This document shows, one piece after another, positions 13,901-30,036 of a stretch of 64,000 nt of DNA. The stretch comes from Dipylidium caninum (Eukaryota; Platyhelminthes; Cestoda; Cyclophyllidea; Dipylidiidae), in the NCBI GenBank assembly GCA_017562135.1, contig QEYB01001208.1, positions 1,240,001-1,304,000 on the forward strand. The letters run 5' to 3'. The position numbers and the translations under genes were made by a program. Numbering within the stretch: position 1 is the first letter of the stretch; each line of letters begins with the position of its first letter. Under the pieces are notes generated by a model. It made no database searches. It was not told where the DNA came from and was given only the letters and a program-made list of their open reading frames with translations.

Positions 13901-15840
13901 GAAATTTTGGGCAAAAAATCGAGGAGGCATTTAATAAACAGAAAGGCCTTAAAGATCAGTGTCGAACGTTGTCCAAGTATGGCTTTTAAGGTTTTTTTTA
14001 TCGTTGCTTTTACTCATACTGTACGAAAAGTTATGCAGCCTCATAGATCTTGCAGGACCCCGAATTTTTAAAACGAAAATCTGACAATAGTGAGACATCA
14101 GTTATTTGGCTTGTACAAAAGCATGTAATGCAGGCACCTCATTTTGATTCACGATGCCTATAAAGTGGTCCAAGCTACTGGTATTTGCCGTGTGAATGGA
14201 CTGGGAGCACTGAAATACCGCAATAGGGAAGCTGGGACAGGAAAGAGCCTGAAGCATTAATTCTCAACGTGTCAATCTAGGATATATAGTCAATTCACGC
14301 TCTCTACACATCGAAATAGTGAACACCATAATTCGAAACGAATGCAAGGTAACAAGTGTCTTATTTTTTTGTTCCCACAAAAACCATTTTGGCATACAGA
14401 CTTTGCAAATCCTCTTTTCAGGCCTAGGGGCAACGGAAATAGGAAGTATTTCTGTCACTTGCCAGATAGGCGAATACGAACTCCTCCTTTAATCTATCAT
14501 AATATTTTTAGTTTGCTCCCACTACATTTGGTATTATGTGGCGTATTTAAAAAAAAGTATTGTGCGCAATCAAAGCGGAATACTATGACCTCGCAAATGA
14601 ATGGTAAATGCACATGGAGGTGACCCGCGTCTGGAATCTCGGTCGGTTGTCGCGTCCTGCTGTGAGGCGCTTTATAGCAGCCTACTATCGCATTAGTGCA
14701 TCCCCCGTCTGATTTTAGTTGTTTGGTGGGAACATACCAGAGTTAGAAACACTCCAGACCACAAGTGATATTTCAAACAAGCTCTTTTATTCGAAAGTGC
14801 TTAGGAGTTATAACAGATGCTGACACGATGCGATGTAGAATTCGCATAGGAATACATTCAATTATTGTAAAAGCTGAGATTTAGGCAAGGGAGATTTAAT
14901 TTTACACTAGGCTAATATTCCAACCTATTATAAAAGCTGCGAAATCTAACAATTAGTTCGACTATGTCAGTTCACTTGATCGTATCCGGCTCGTGGGAAC
15001 GGTATGTAAAAGTATTACTCTACAGAGACCCATCTTCCCCCTCAATGATAAAAGTCATTAACCATAATAGGTTTTTCGAGACGGTTTAAGGGACCCAGTC
15101 CTCACCGCATGGCACACTTTCGGGTCTCTTTTTTATGTTTTGTTAGGATTTGGCGCGTCAAATTCTATTAACCGCCTATCAAAAAGGAATATAAATTTGC
15201 GAAAGCCCTTTGTTAGGAAGCCCGTAGAAAAATTAGATTCTGTAATTTTACAAAATAGCATCTGCATCCAATGTCGTCAGAGAGATTCCCATGGCAAAGG
15301 CAGCTACGCATATTGACTGACGAATTAAAGTTCGAAAAAAGGTAATCTCTGTTCTCATGATTTATAATATGAATTTGACTAGTTTCAAGAATTATTACGA
15401 GCAGTTTAACATAAAGGGCATCGGTGTTATTAGGGGGCAACTTGTTTAACTCTTACGCAAACTGATGACATGTCGACGCCAAAATTATGATCTAAATCCA
15501 AATAAAATGGCCAAATTAATATATGGTCTTTATCCGTGGATTATCCTGCCCACCCCCACGTTTTTCTTTAGGCCGACCAGATTCGATATAATATATGACA
15601 GGTGAATGCCTCGCCATTATTTAGTATGTAACATCACTGCGTAAAAGCTGGGAAAACACAGGCCTCCGCCGTGCTGGCTACTACAAAATATTAATAAGAT
15701 TCATTAATTTCACCAAAACATTTAAAGTTAACAAAGTCGAAAGCGCGAAATCGACAGTTATAATTTACATTTTATCAGCCGAGCGTCGCTGAATTCTTCG
15801 AAATTGTTTTAGTTTACCATAGGAAGGAGAATCATTCCAA
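7995..15840. other. Long stretch without a recognisable gene
   Basis: This lies between the divergent fibulin-like and DNTTIP1 genes. The open frames in it (for example 9025-9468 and 12839-13123 on the minus strand) show no domain I know, have no convincing splice sites and overlap one another. The interval may hold promoters and 5' UTR exons of both neighbours, but I see no specific element. Confidence 0.5.
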
Positions 15841-16211
15841 AAACATCGTCAGGCCTGGGGCTCTTCTGGGCTGTCCTCTGTTCGCCTCCTCAATTCATCA
15901 GGTGTTTTCGTAAGTATAAGTTCCCATTGATACATGTGGTGTCGCGTTATTTAAATGATGCGTCTTAGTCTTACTATTCCGATTTCCCATTACAATCTTT
16001 TTACGAGTACTGATGTGGTCTCCCTGCTTTTGCTAAATCACTTAACGTTGTGTCGCGAAATTTTCGCCCAGTCCAGCCAAATCAAGAAACGATTTATCAT
16101 AGGATCCTTTTGTTTAGCAATTTTTAGTTTTTGATCTTGGTCCGTGGATTTCGGAAATGTCTTTGATGCTACATTTGTCTTTATCGCTTACTTTCCTGCA
16201 GATATTCGACC

Positions 16212-19200
16212 ATGTCATCAGATTTTAGTCAAGACATTCTTCAGTTCAACACATTACCGACCTCCGACACTTTCATCCCACAACCTTTACTGAGTACTAA
16301 ACATACTTCTCCATATTTTGAAATTCCAAAAGCCGATGATTTGATTCCTGCCTCCGGTGTTGAAGTATCCTCCCTACCACCTCTTATCGGTTCAAATGAA
16401 ACTGGAAGCACCCTCGATTATCTATCTCTCAATGACGTAGCCAAACTTAGTTTCCCCCCTCAGTTACAAGCCGAGGTTCCTCTAACGCGTAATTCAAATC
16501 TTGTGAGTGTTCTTAGCGATATTTTATTTTTGTGCTTCCTCTGTAATATACAGAACTTTTGCATCGTACTTATTTTATCAATATTCTTATTTAAATCTCT
16601 TTCCTTTAGCCAAATTCAAATTTGAATTTGCGGTACCGGAACATGTTGAATTTTCCGAAATATCTTCATAAGAAAAGCTTGGCTTTTGAAAAGAGAATCA
16701 AGTAAGTTCATGGGGTATTTTTGCAGGGTCAAAACAAAATAATTCATTTGGAGGTTGGTTTTCATTGGACTCGTATTAATTTCTTTTCATTTGTTTTATG
16801 CTCTTTTCGATTTCAGACGCTCTGGCATCAATACTGATCCGGTTTGCGCTTTGACGCTTTTGCAAAGATTCATCCAACCCTTCGTTAATCGCGAGATCGA
16901 TGCAATCATCAAAAAGTATTCGAAGGTATTCAGCACTCCTAACCTCGTCACGAATAACTGGTTGACTTTTCAGTACTTATATATTGCTACATTTCGGCGC
17001 AGATTTTTAAGTCACTAAGCCAATTTTTTGATGAGCGAATTTCCGTTTTTTTTCTTGAGTTCCTGGTAAACAAACTAATAAACGAGTTAGAGGATTTAAA
17101 ATTTACCTTCGGGGTATTTTTACAATGACTATTTTTATCTTGACTTAGTTTCTTTGTCTGTAACAATTTACATGCATTTTGGAAGATGACCTAGTCGTGC
17201 CAATTTCTTGATATTCTGGTTCGCTTAGACTTCTCAGAGCGACCCAAATATTCCGTCTCCGTTATTGCCGGTTAGCTAAAACTTAACACTCAACTCCCTC
17301 AATGCTACTGTCTAAAATAATTCTATATTCATAACTTGATTGATAAATGTGATGAAATGATTATTACTGCATTAATGTTGTCATGAAGTACTGTTTATCT
17401 GCCCTTAATTTCTTTATATTTTTATTTATGATAAGCTATTCTTGTTTTGCTTAGGGGGCACTTATGATGATTTGGCAATGTTTTCGCGCAAAGTTTATAG
17501 CTTTCTTTCGAGGGGTTCGTAATTCTTGTGTATTGAACGATCTTACGATGATACCCATGCACATATCTCTTAGTCTCGGTTCGATGTTGCCTCTTCTGAA
17601 CACGGATCATAACTTTGAAGGATGTATTTATGGACGAGTTCATTATTCGTTTATATTTTATTTTTATTTATACCTATATATCTCAGTTTTTATGTTTGTT
17701 GCTTAATGTCTAATTAGGGTGCTTTCTGAAATTTTTATGTAAATTCAAACGCCCCCGCACTGTTTTGTGCGTGTCTATGAGTCTTACTTTTAAGATTAAT
17801 GACTGTTGTGCAAGAATCGCCAGTCCGTATTGCCTGTTCATTCGGGTCCAGGTTGCCACATAAGAAGCTTTTTTTGTGCATTTGTCAAGGCCTCGACTAA
17901 ATGTGTATACCCTGGCGCAGTAGAATGCAGCGATTAATTTATTTTAAAGCCACCTCAAAAGTTGTAATAGTAATATTTTACACTGTACCATTTCTCTCTG
18001 GTGACGCTTTTTTTCCATTTATTTTGCTTGAGATTACTACAAATACATACCATATATTAGTCTATTTTCACTGGTCACCAAAGCTTCGGCAGTACTCCAT
18101 CATAACCGCCTTTTGGGGCCACTTTGAATCCGAGTAATTACAAAATCCTTTTCTTCCTGTTTCATCATCGTTCATAGAAGTATTAGCGATGATCTATCAA
18201 AATATTGTTATAGTATTTCTTTGCCTTTACTTGATAATTTCATCATGACTTCAGTGTCACCGAGATACTTCAATGCCATTTATTGCATTTTCTACATATT
18301 ATAATGTTCTACTATGGTGACTGAAAAATATCTATCCCTACAATCGCTTGATATATATGGGAATAGAGTTCTTAATCTACGCGTAAGGTTTTGTGTTGTT
18401 CACATTCTTAATTACTCGATAGGTTAACGTAGTCATGCGATGTGTGACTCGTCATATGAGCAATGTAATGGTTGAGGTTCGATCGACAGCTTAACATGCC
18501 AACGTTTTGTTAAGGGTATTTTAACTTATCGATGGCACATTTAACCGCAGTAAGTAGACTTTTTCGCTGCTATATCCCTAACGGTAGAAGTCTTGGTCAT
18601 CATAGATACCACCTAAGCTTTTGACCGGCATCCAGTGCCAACTTTAATTTTTTTCCACACGTACATGCAGGTTTACACATTTCATCGTATCCTAAAGTAT
18701 GATTCTTGTGTATATCAACTTCGTTGACCCTGATAAGTTTTTACATCGTACTTTTTTTAAATCCATGCTTTTTGTTTAGGACATCCTTTCTATCGCCATC
18801 GAAAACATTCGGTACAACCTGGGCGAGAATGCCGTATCCGAAAACGAGTTACAACACCTGCAGTATAGTATAATGAAAGATGTAAGTGTCTCGAGCCGCT
18901 TTTGATTATTTAAATGCATTAGCATCCACAACCACTCATCGCTCATTCAGTCAGATAGACGTATCAGGGAAGTGAATGGTCACACGAGTAGTAGCTTCTT
19001 TTTCACTCATTGATTACTGCCGTGAGCACTTTCGAGTCTGTCAAAAGCGTCTTAAGTCGGAAATATTGATGAATAGTCGACCAGTTATTTTTATTGCAGT
19101 CATTTCCCCCGATTGCGATAGCTGTGGTGTGCTTGGTATTTTTATTATCTTTTCTGTATTTGTATTTTTCTTGGCCTAGTGTGGTCTGTTAAAACCATAA

Positions 19201-22200
19201 TGTGTAAGCCTAATAATTAAAACCAGCAATAAACTTTATATTATCATTCCTAGCAATTTGCAGGGAGCTGGCAACATCGTTTGTAATTCAACGTCATCTT
19301 AACATGGACGCATCCACTTTTTCCTATTTACATTCCCCTATAAATTTATTTACGTGGTACAAGATTGACCAACATTTCATTCTGATAAAAGGTTTACGCG
19401 TTGTTTTACTTTTATTTCGCCTTGGGGATTTAGCAACACTTTAGGGAATGTTCATATAGCTTACCGTAGTCTTATGAGTCAAAGGACGTCTGTAATTATT
19501 TAGTATAAATGAGTAGCGATACCAAAGCTCTCTTTGAGGTGCTATAAAGTATTTTTCTGTAGACTCAGAACTCTGGAAGGCAATTTGAGTGGATTGAGTG
19601 GTATCAACTACTAATAGGGTAGAGGCTCTGTAAACTCCAGCATCTAATTAATATGTGGCACTCCCCTATACTCATCCCATGTTACTTCTGGGTTTTGTCA
19701 TGTACCTTCAATCACTGCAAGTATCCCATCCCATACTTTGCCAGTTATGCGTTTCATAAACACAATAATGTCTTTATAATTATTTATTGTCTTACCGTGT
19801 TGGAACGACCTTTCGTGGACTTCGCTTATACTTAATTATGCCGTCGGAAGTTATATATGTGTATTTCGGTCATTACGTCTGATTGGTATCTTTGATTAAT
19901 AGGCAGCAGCTCAATATCGAGTTGCCGGTGTTGGGTCTCCCTCTCCCGAATCCGCTGTAGCTTCGACAGTCTCTGTGCCTTGTGCATCCACCGATTTCCC
20001 CTCACCTACCAATCCCAGTGCTGGTTCAGTTGCCGCAGTCGGGGACTCCCGTCGCTCAATCATGCTGCGCAGCTCCACGCGTCATCTGCGCCGACGCACT
20101 ACAAGCGGTGGTGTTAGTAGCGGTTCCGCACGCGCCTCTTGGCCACTCCCCGAACACGTCGGTCTTATGATCCTACCTGACGCCAATGATGACACCTCTC
20201 TCGCCCCACCCTCCCTAAGCGAGAATGGTGAGATGGCAGATGATGGGACTTTTGAGGGTCGATCTACTCAAGCCAAGAAAAAACGAAGATATATTGGTAA
20301 GACGGAATCCTTACAAGTCGGATTCCTGGATAGTGGTACCCCTCGGAACGGGTCTCCGATTACTGATGTTGATCCTTCGGTGAGTTTTTCGTGTGTTAAC
20401 GTCATTCTGTTATTCTTTTTAATTTCATGTTTACTTCAGTGACTCATTGTCTTCTCAGGTTTTGTCACAGTCTAAGAGTTGAATATATGTGGTGCTCTTG
20501 TTTGTGTCTGCATTATTAAGACACGTTTTACACCAACATTTCCTCTAATTTTTTGTCAGGGCGCGGGATTAAGTGCAGTTTGTCATATTTTGTTGGGATA
20601 ATACGGTTAAAGAAATTTTAAGGTCTGGCAATCGCCGGATTTGAAAATAACTTCAGAATTATTTGATTATGTTCTATAGCGATCTTATTCCTCTACGGTA
20701 TTTTTTTTAAAACTCGATTGTCCCGGATGATATATACTCCCTTTGGTACTCGGGGTCTGCCGAAATCTGAATTTCGCTACATCTTTTTATGTATCAAACG
20801 CTACAAAGAGCCTATCTATTATGCCACAGAAATGGCTAATAATATGATACAGTTGCTGGTAAAAAAAGTCGAAATTGACTGATTTTGCGCCTTAGAGCCC
20901 ATATTGTATATTAACGTATTTATGATGCTCTTGATCGGGGGTCATGACAGTTAATTTCGTTTACTTCATATTTTTCTTATTTTAGGCTGCTGATACACTG
21001 ACTTCTCTAGAATTAGAGTAAGTGATTTATTTATGGCTATTTTGCCATTTGTTTGGTCCTCTTCTTTGATTTACGGGATCTGCACTATGTGGGATTTAGA
21101 TAATCCGAACGGTAAACGGCTCTACTTTAATTGGAATGGTCAGTGCAACTTTGAATAGAACTTGGAATTCATTCACTTACTCTAAACATAAAACAGGTGT
21201 GCACTTTTGGGAGACATTCCGTTGTGTCACCTAGCACTTCGCATTTCCCTGCCTTCGTTGACCGAATTTGCAGAAATTTAGGACACTAAAATCGGTTTAG
21301 GCTTTATGCTAGAATATACTTTAGTGTGTCTCAATTATACTTGCAGTCTCGCGCTTAGTATTAAGTATGATTTTTTCTTTGCCACCTTCATCAGTTCACT
21401 CAATATCAAATCATTTTTTAATATGTAGAATCAATACCTTGTAAAGTTTCATTGCATATAATTTTCTTTCTACTTTGAAGTAGTCGATCTTTCTATTTTA
21501 TCACGCCAAGTGTAAACTGGTAGCGTCCACATTTATATTCATCTCAGAATGATTACTTTTAAACTCGGAAAATGATATAACTTATGCTCTCTATGAACGC
21601 TTGACATATATTACTGACACGCCCTATGCGTACGCTTACACTTTGTCTTCATTTCTAACCAGCATACCTAATCAAATCTATACGAAAGTGCATCATATGT
21701 AGTTTTGCCATTTATTCATTACATTTAAGTTATTATGATTTTTTGTCAAAAATTACAAAAGGCTATGTCAAGGGAGTCGTTCAGCAAAATCTTTTTGGGT
21801 TGGACTCCGACACCCGCACGTGCAACCTTGGATGCCACTCGTCATAGGCATGCGTCAATTAACATTGAGAATCATCTCACTTCGAATTTTTTTTCGCATA
21901 ACTATTTGAAAATTCAGCTAAACTTAATTTTTTTATTAGTTTCAGGAAAAGTTTGCTCCCCTTAGGGCAGATTATTCTGATTTAGTTTTAACTATTGCTA
22001 AGTTTAGATGTGATGATTTGTTCTGTTATTCCTGGAGTGTCTTTTTTATGTTTAATTCCACCTGCCAGGAAAGTATAAGTGAGCTTCCCCGATGATAGTG
22101 CTTTTTTGTGAAGATGTATTCAGTGCCTAAAATACTGAGTGAAAAAGAGCTCGGTTTGGCTAAAGAGTCGGGTTAATTTTGCAGACTCTCCACAAATTGT

Positions 22201-24627
22201 CGTCCTCTCTTGTGTAAAAGAATTTTCTTAAATTGACGATGTCGTAACCTTTTTTGCGCTCAGTAATAAAAACTTTCGGGAGCCCATTGATTCCTAGTAG
22301 TTATTATTTGGCCTATTCGTGTGTTTTTTGCCACCGGTTTTCCATTAGCACACCAAAAGCATTCTACCATTGGCTGTGGTGTAAGCTACACTTTGGCGAA
22401 GCCACATTTTTGGAGCTGGTGAATATTTTTCCCTTTTTGGTCGTTAATAATTGGCTTGGTGCTTTCTCATGAACTATTCGATGAGTGCAAGACATAAGTG
22501 GTACGTATTTAGTTTAGCCACTTGTAGTTGTGGTTGATTATAGACTTCCCGATATCGCGAATCATGACCAGGCTTCGTCGACGGCTTCAGACGCGGCGAG
22601 CAATGTGACTGTTCATTCCCACACCGTCCCTCATCCGCCGCCACATCTTCTTGCCACCGACTCCTTCACCTTGGGCTCCTGCGCCAATGCGTGAGTCCAT
22701 TACTTCTCATCGCTTTGCCCCACCTTTGAATTCCCGAATGAGTGCAATTAACAAAAAAAATCGGCAAAATTTACTTAAGGCCTTTGCTTATGCTCCTACG
22801 TGGGCCTCTCATGACGGCGTCAGCGCACTGTGTTCCCCTCCTCTAAAACCTTAACTATTTTAGCCCACATCCTTTCCAAACGCCTTGGCAATTATACTTT
22901 GCCGCAAGATTATGCTATTCTCCTTTTTTGGGAAGAGATCTTGCCACATCGTGAGGTTTCAACTTTGACTAATTCTTGACTTGGCAATAAAAAAGTTTGT
23001 TTTGTCGAGAAGAATGAATTGCAGTTACTTACCAAAGGTATTTACGATCGTGCATTTTTCTAAGCCTATCTCTTTCAAACCTGATCATTTTTGCGTTAGT
23101 TTCCACTTTACCAATTCTGCTAAGTAAACGTCTTTGTGGATTGTTTCTACCAATGAATAACCTTATTCAACTTTATTCTTCTCTAATGTGGTCACGTGGT
23201 TGTCTTTGCATAAGAAAACCCGTAGGCTTACGTCTCATGTTCTTCACATCTGATTAGTATAAGCTAGAATTGCAACCTATCACTACACGTTTAAATGCCT
23301 TCGTAGATGTCAAAATTAACCAATTCTCGGCCACTTTCTATACATTCTTATTGGTTTCTTGTAAATTTCGTGGATAGACGTTGCTAGTTTCGTAAGACAA
23401 AGAAGCTCCTTTCGTACTCAGATTTTCACCCTCGGTTATTGCTTAAATTACCAGGATACTATTCATAGAAAGGGGAACAAGTTTCTCATTCTACTTTTCT
23501 GCGTTTTATTTTTCAACTATTTGATTGATCAGTTTTGGCCTACCGTATGTCACTTTTGAATCAATGGCTATTACTATTCTAGCTGGTTAGGACTTCGAGC
23601 AGTGCGGGGACGCATCTACTCCAAACACCCGTGGATATTTCGCTACGCCTGTGATCGAGAGGATAAGTTGTGGCTCTCACGGATGGGTCATCTTCCTAAT
23701 TGTGGAGCTAAGGCCTTCCTTGTCCTCGCGAAGCAGATCCACGAGGTCGCCGCTATGGAAGAGGGTCTAAGCGCCACCCGCCAATCCCTACCTTCAATTC
23801 ACCCTTCCTTCGTGGCTTTTTCAAAAGGTGCATGTGGTTCAGAATGCTGCTTATTCGTTCGTTTCGTGTTGCATTTAGTTAATGGGTATATTTATTCTGT
23901 CGACAGTTTTAGGTGTCCCGAAGTACCTGAGAATTTTTGCGGAAGCATTTTTCATTTATAGTTGATTTGTCCTACAACTTGAAAGGCGAGCTCAAAAGTC
24001 AACTGACGTCAAAAGCAGCATTGCTTGTGCGACATGATCAAATAGTGCGAATGACGGTGAAGGTTTAACAAGAGTTCCTTTATTATTAAGGCTATCTGCT
24101 TGGAGCAGGGAATTCTGTACCTATATAAGTACATGGTTAGACTAACAACTGAATTATTTTGTTATCCAAAGTGCATTCTATCTACAGTATCAGTTATTAT
24201 TTCTGGACTTTTAGTGATTGATTATCCTAAATTAAGGAATTAATTAAACCAATGAACTCCAATCGGTGCTAGAGGAGGCTAAGTGTTTGGCCAATATCGT
24301 AGTTGCTGCAGCTTCCATTGCTCAAATCTGAAATTTTCAGTAGTCCTTCGATCAATTTTCTGCATTTATTACCCTTCTCGTGAGGGCTTCGTTGTTCGCT
24401 TTCTCGTCCGAAGTGTTGCGCTTAAGTAAAGAACCCCGGCTTTTTAGTATTATAAAAATCTTGTTGTAGGTTCTCAATTCGGCCGCGACTCGAACGAGGA
24501 CGCCCCGAATAACAGCCATGGGCGCTGCTGGTTTGACTTGCGACCGACCATCTCTGAAAAACTCCTCAAAGGACCATCATTTGCACAGTCCGGGGCCCAC
24601 TATCGTCGACCGATTTGCATTTACTGA
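16212..24627 (+). CDS. DNTTIP1: DNTTIP1/TdIF1-like subunit of a histone deacetylase (MiDAC-type) complex
   Basis: Nuclear protein that in animals dimerises and holds HDAC1/2 with an ELM-SANT protein in the mitotic deacetylase complex. Exons: 16212-16502, 16610-16701, 16817-16925, 18780-18881, 19903-20379, 20986-21017, 22544-22690, 23583-23827, 24470-24627; phases agree and the product is 550 residues (human about 329). Residues about 128-198 match the N-terminal dimerisation helices (LLQRFIQPFVNREID, then DILSIAIENIRYNLGE). Residues about 408-490 match the C-terminal DNA-binding domain (SFTLGSCANA, then RGRIYSKHPWIFRYA). Exon 19903-20379 encodes a 159-residue low-complexity Ser/Pro/Arg-rich insert with a basic run KKKRRY, a likely nuclear signal. 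Exon 20986-21017 is only 32 nt. A 5' UTR exon may end at 15909 (donor gtaagt), with the acceptor at 16200-16201. The donor after 23827 (gtgcat) is weak, so the last exon is the least certain. Confidence 0.87.
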
Positions 24628-25435
24628 AGGGGTAGAAGAGGAAGCCCATTGCCAGCCCGACTTCTTCACCGATAGTGGTCGACAGCTACCTTGGCCCAGC
24701 GACGGAAGAAATTTGCCTCCGTTGAGGAATGGACATCCTCACAGTGTAAGCAGTATTGGTGTGACGTCTTATTCCCTATAACTAGGACTACAGTAACGTG
24801 CCTCATTTCACATTTAGGCCGCAACAGACAGACTACAAGCCCGGCCCACAAAGTGAATCCAGCCTTGAGGTCGGCCATCTATGAGTCGTATCCATACTGT
24901 ATGCTCATGCAATAATTGTAATTGCCGATAAGCGGACGTCTTTCACGCCCTTACCCTCCACATATTCCTATGACGTCTTCTGTACAGGTCACCTTTTCTC
25001 TGTAACATAGTAGAGTGCTTGCAATTTGTTCTGGTTGTCGGCTTATCGCGGTCACAGTCCGCAGTGTTTAATAATTATTGCTACTACCAAATGGTCTTTT
25101 TGAAAATTAAATCGCTTCAGTAGGGTTATTGGAGGCATTGATCGGTTCATCCAATCAACTTTATTTACGGAATGAAAACAACTAACTATTCTATTTCTCG
25201 CGAGGTACTTATTTAAGAGAGGTACTTATTTAAGATCATCGGCCTTTAGGCGTTAACAATGTCACTGGGTTTGCACTAAAAGTCTAGGCCAATTTTAAAC
25301 TGAAACAACCGGCCTCCCTCCTATACTGTGCTCTGAAAACAAAGATTGAAAAATTATAAATGATCGGCCAAGGTTCTGACGTACGAATCTAGGCAATTAT
25401 TAATGTAGAACATCCATACACGCAAAAGGCAATAG
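24628..25435. other. Intergenic spacer between convergent DNTTIP1 and PSMC4
   Basis: No gene is recognised. The spacer contains an imperfect direct repeat of about 17 nt at 25202-25234 (unit gaggtacttatttaaga). A minus-strand AATAAA (tttatt on the plus strand near 25163) lies about 270 nt past the PSMC4 stop and could serve as its polyadenylation signal. Confidence 0.4.
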
Positions 25436-27367
<1,932 letters not shown>

Positions 27368-29783
27368 TGTTCAAGTGTCTAAAGCAAACGAAAGGGTAAA
27401 GCGATTCCATAGACGGTCAAAGCCGAATTAGGGTTTGAACCCTACTCTTCAATATGTGACTGGGGTGTTATTAAAGTCGAGAAGTACGTTTTGCTTGAGT
27501 TGAAGCATATGCTACTGGCTAACAATTATAGACGCAGCAAGACACAAATACGTTCATTAAGCCCGCGTGAAAATAAACGATAGAAACCATAACCTACCGA
27601 AGAGGGGCAAACAAAAATCTCGATTGTCAAAGCCAATTACGTACACTTCGAACCACGGAGTCCGAACAGCTTACTTAACAAAGATCCCGAGTTTCCCGCC
27701 GTTCTTAACAATTGGGCTAAACTCTCAAAACTGATTATATGCATCTAGGAATTATAACATTCACCTTTACCATAAATCCTTACGGCCTGAAATAATACTT
27801 GGTGATGGGGCGATTATCGTAACAAGGTTTCAATGACACATATGTTTACATGACCTTTGCGTTACCATATGTTACAACAAAAAGTTAACTTTTCTTCAAA
27901 AGTTTAACGCTAGGTAGAAACCCCTCACCCCCTATATCGTATTTATAACTTGTCATGACATTAAGACCCTTCTCTGTGCAGCCCCCAATCCTTCCTTTCT
28001 CACCACATTGTACATTGACTTCCAGTTTCCTACGTCCGCGGGGTCACGTGCAAAGTAGGAAGCTATTTTCCTAGTTTTCAGCAAAACTAGGGCGCCTCTG
28101 TCGATATTATTCTGCACTTTGCATTTCTTTGAACAACCCATCATAATTGCACGGGTGGAAAATCGTTTTCGCTACCTGAAGAACTGCATTCTAGTCGCAA
28201 CATCAAGAAGACAATATTTATAACAGTGAGCAGCGACGGAACGACTTGGCCTACGAATTCTCCTTAGCTATACCAATGTACTTGCATACCTGAAATATTA
28301 ATCCTTTGCCCCAAACAAATTTATCCAAGGCCAATATTCAATCTTAATACTTTCAAACATCCTTCGGCAGTTCTTCACATATCACCTTTCTCAAAATAAC
28401 AATACGCACTTGAGTTTGCATGAAAGAAAACTTTACTTATGCTTACCTGACGTACTAGCAGCAAAAAAAGTTCACCATTGAAGGTTCTTTCTTTATGGGT
28501 AGTGTATGAACTTTCTTTGGAACTTAACGATGCGGTAACTACTGTCAAGCCAATAGTCATATTCCAAATCTTCACTTCATAGCACAAATATGGGACAATG
28601 AAGAAAGCCAAGGCCGAATCAGATTGACACGACCAATAGGCGAGGCAATCCTATTAAAATGTTCCAAGACTTTCCCCGTTTGCGTAGAGATTCCCACGTT
28701 AATACTCCGTCCCCTTGAGAAAACACCGGCCCCCTATCCGAGACTTCTTACATAAACCAAAAATACTTTCAAATATTTTTACCAATAAGATTTCCCAAAT
28801 CATTTAACCTAGAATTATTCGGGACAGTCAATGTGGAATGAGTGACGTTCTGAAAGTATCACGAAGTTAACTCAAGACCCGTTCATCAATTTTCCAAACT
28901 TTAATATAGTTGGTGTAGTCCCAATATACTCGCTACTCTTTAATCACAAAATGATAGTTTAATATGGAAAGTTCAAAGCGAGAAATTAGCACCCACGTAG
29001 CTATGTTAGGATGCAGAGAAATAAACCTCTTTCAATTACCAAAACTTGGAACCATTTCAGGTGTTTAAGATGAGGATTTTTAAAATAGTTCAACATCTAT
29101 AGTCTTTGTTAAGATAATTTCAAATACAATTGCGAAACAAGGTATACTTCAATGTCTACCATCAAGAAACAACCGAAATGCGCCAGGCGTCTCATAATCA
29201 AGAACATTCATGGGATGCACTAAACACAAACAAAAATCCCAGACACAATTTGTTCGAAGTTTCATATTTCTGTCTAACTACATAACAGTGGACAATCTTG
29301 ACTTTAAATACCTTATCCCCATTGCCCATGTCCAAAATTAACACTGATTAAAATTCACGAAATTAACACGTGCCCTAGGACTTGAAGAAAAAATTCACCA
29401 CGCAGTTTTAAGAATTTGACGAAATATACAACGAAGTATCCATGAGGACGAGAAAAAGTGGAAGACAAACAGAAAGTCACAAAAGTATAGTTTACCATTC
29501 AATTAGGGAAGGAAAGAAATGATTACAAAATTAATAACCTAATTAAGGACGACAAAATAGATCTGGACGCAAAACAGTTATCATGAACGCATACATACAT
29601 ATATATATATATATATATACATATATGTACAATATCCAGAACTAGAATGCCGAGGGATAGTACAGATAAATGATTACATAGAGAGTGGAGAGGTGTACGG
29701 TTTTGTGCAAGGCCAGAGTAGGCATGAGGAAATCGAAATAATCAAAATAAAAATTTCAACATGAACTTAGGTCTATCACGCGA
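27368..29783. other. Intergenic region with an AT microsatellite
   Basis: No gene is recognised between the 5' end of PSMC4 and the TMEM185-like gene. A minus-strand open frame of 63 codons at 27953-28144 matches nothing I know. A dinucleotide repeat lies near the right end. Confidence 0.4.
29590..29631. repeat. (AT)n / ATAC microsatellite
   Basis: Alternating catacat and (at)n runs, about 40 nt, ending atatatgtac. A simple sequence repeat, probably polymorphic in length. Confidence 0.85.
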
Positions 29784-30036
29784 TTAATCCGGAGCATTCA
29801 GCCGAATGGAGGCAGGAAAAGCGGTGCTCATTTTGAGAAAAGAGCCAGTGTGATTGTTCTCATGTTCTGACGCGAGTAGTAATCGGGTTTCCTGGGTAAA
29901 ATTGGAATTTTGTAACTCATCACTGACAAATTTAGAGGGAGACTTCGGACCATCAATGGCCAGGGAATTTAGATCTGTTGTTAGCCCCTGGAAATCCGAG
30001 CTCAAAGGAGATGGTTGATTTTCGATCCGATTAGAG
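29784..30036 (-). CDS. Possible last coding exon of the TMEM185-like gene
   Basis: Open from a pyrimidine-rich acceptor (CTTCCTCTCTAG, junction at about 30037) to a TAA at 29784-29786. It encodes a Ser/Asn-rich hydrophilic tail ending FPASIRLNAPD. TMEM185 proteins end in a similar Pro-x-x-Lys-Leu-Asn-x-x-x-Pro-Asp pattern and have a hydrophilic tail after the conserved EYGNISY motif, which the 30528-31595 frame lacks. A phase-0 join (donor after 30669, TGG|GTTCTT; acceptor CCAG|GGG) is possible but the donor is weak. The link to TMEM185 is an inference. Confidence 0.35.

Noticed and set aside
24518..24781. 87-codon plus-strand frame at the end of DNTTIP1 as the last exon reading
   Set aside because: The phase of exon 23583-23827 demands the other frame, which stops at 24627.
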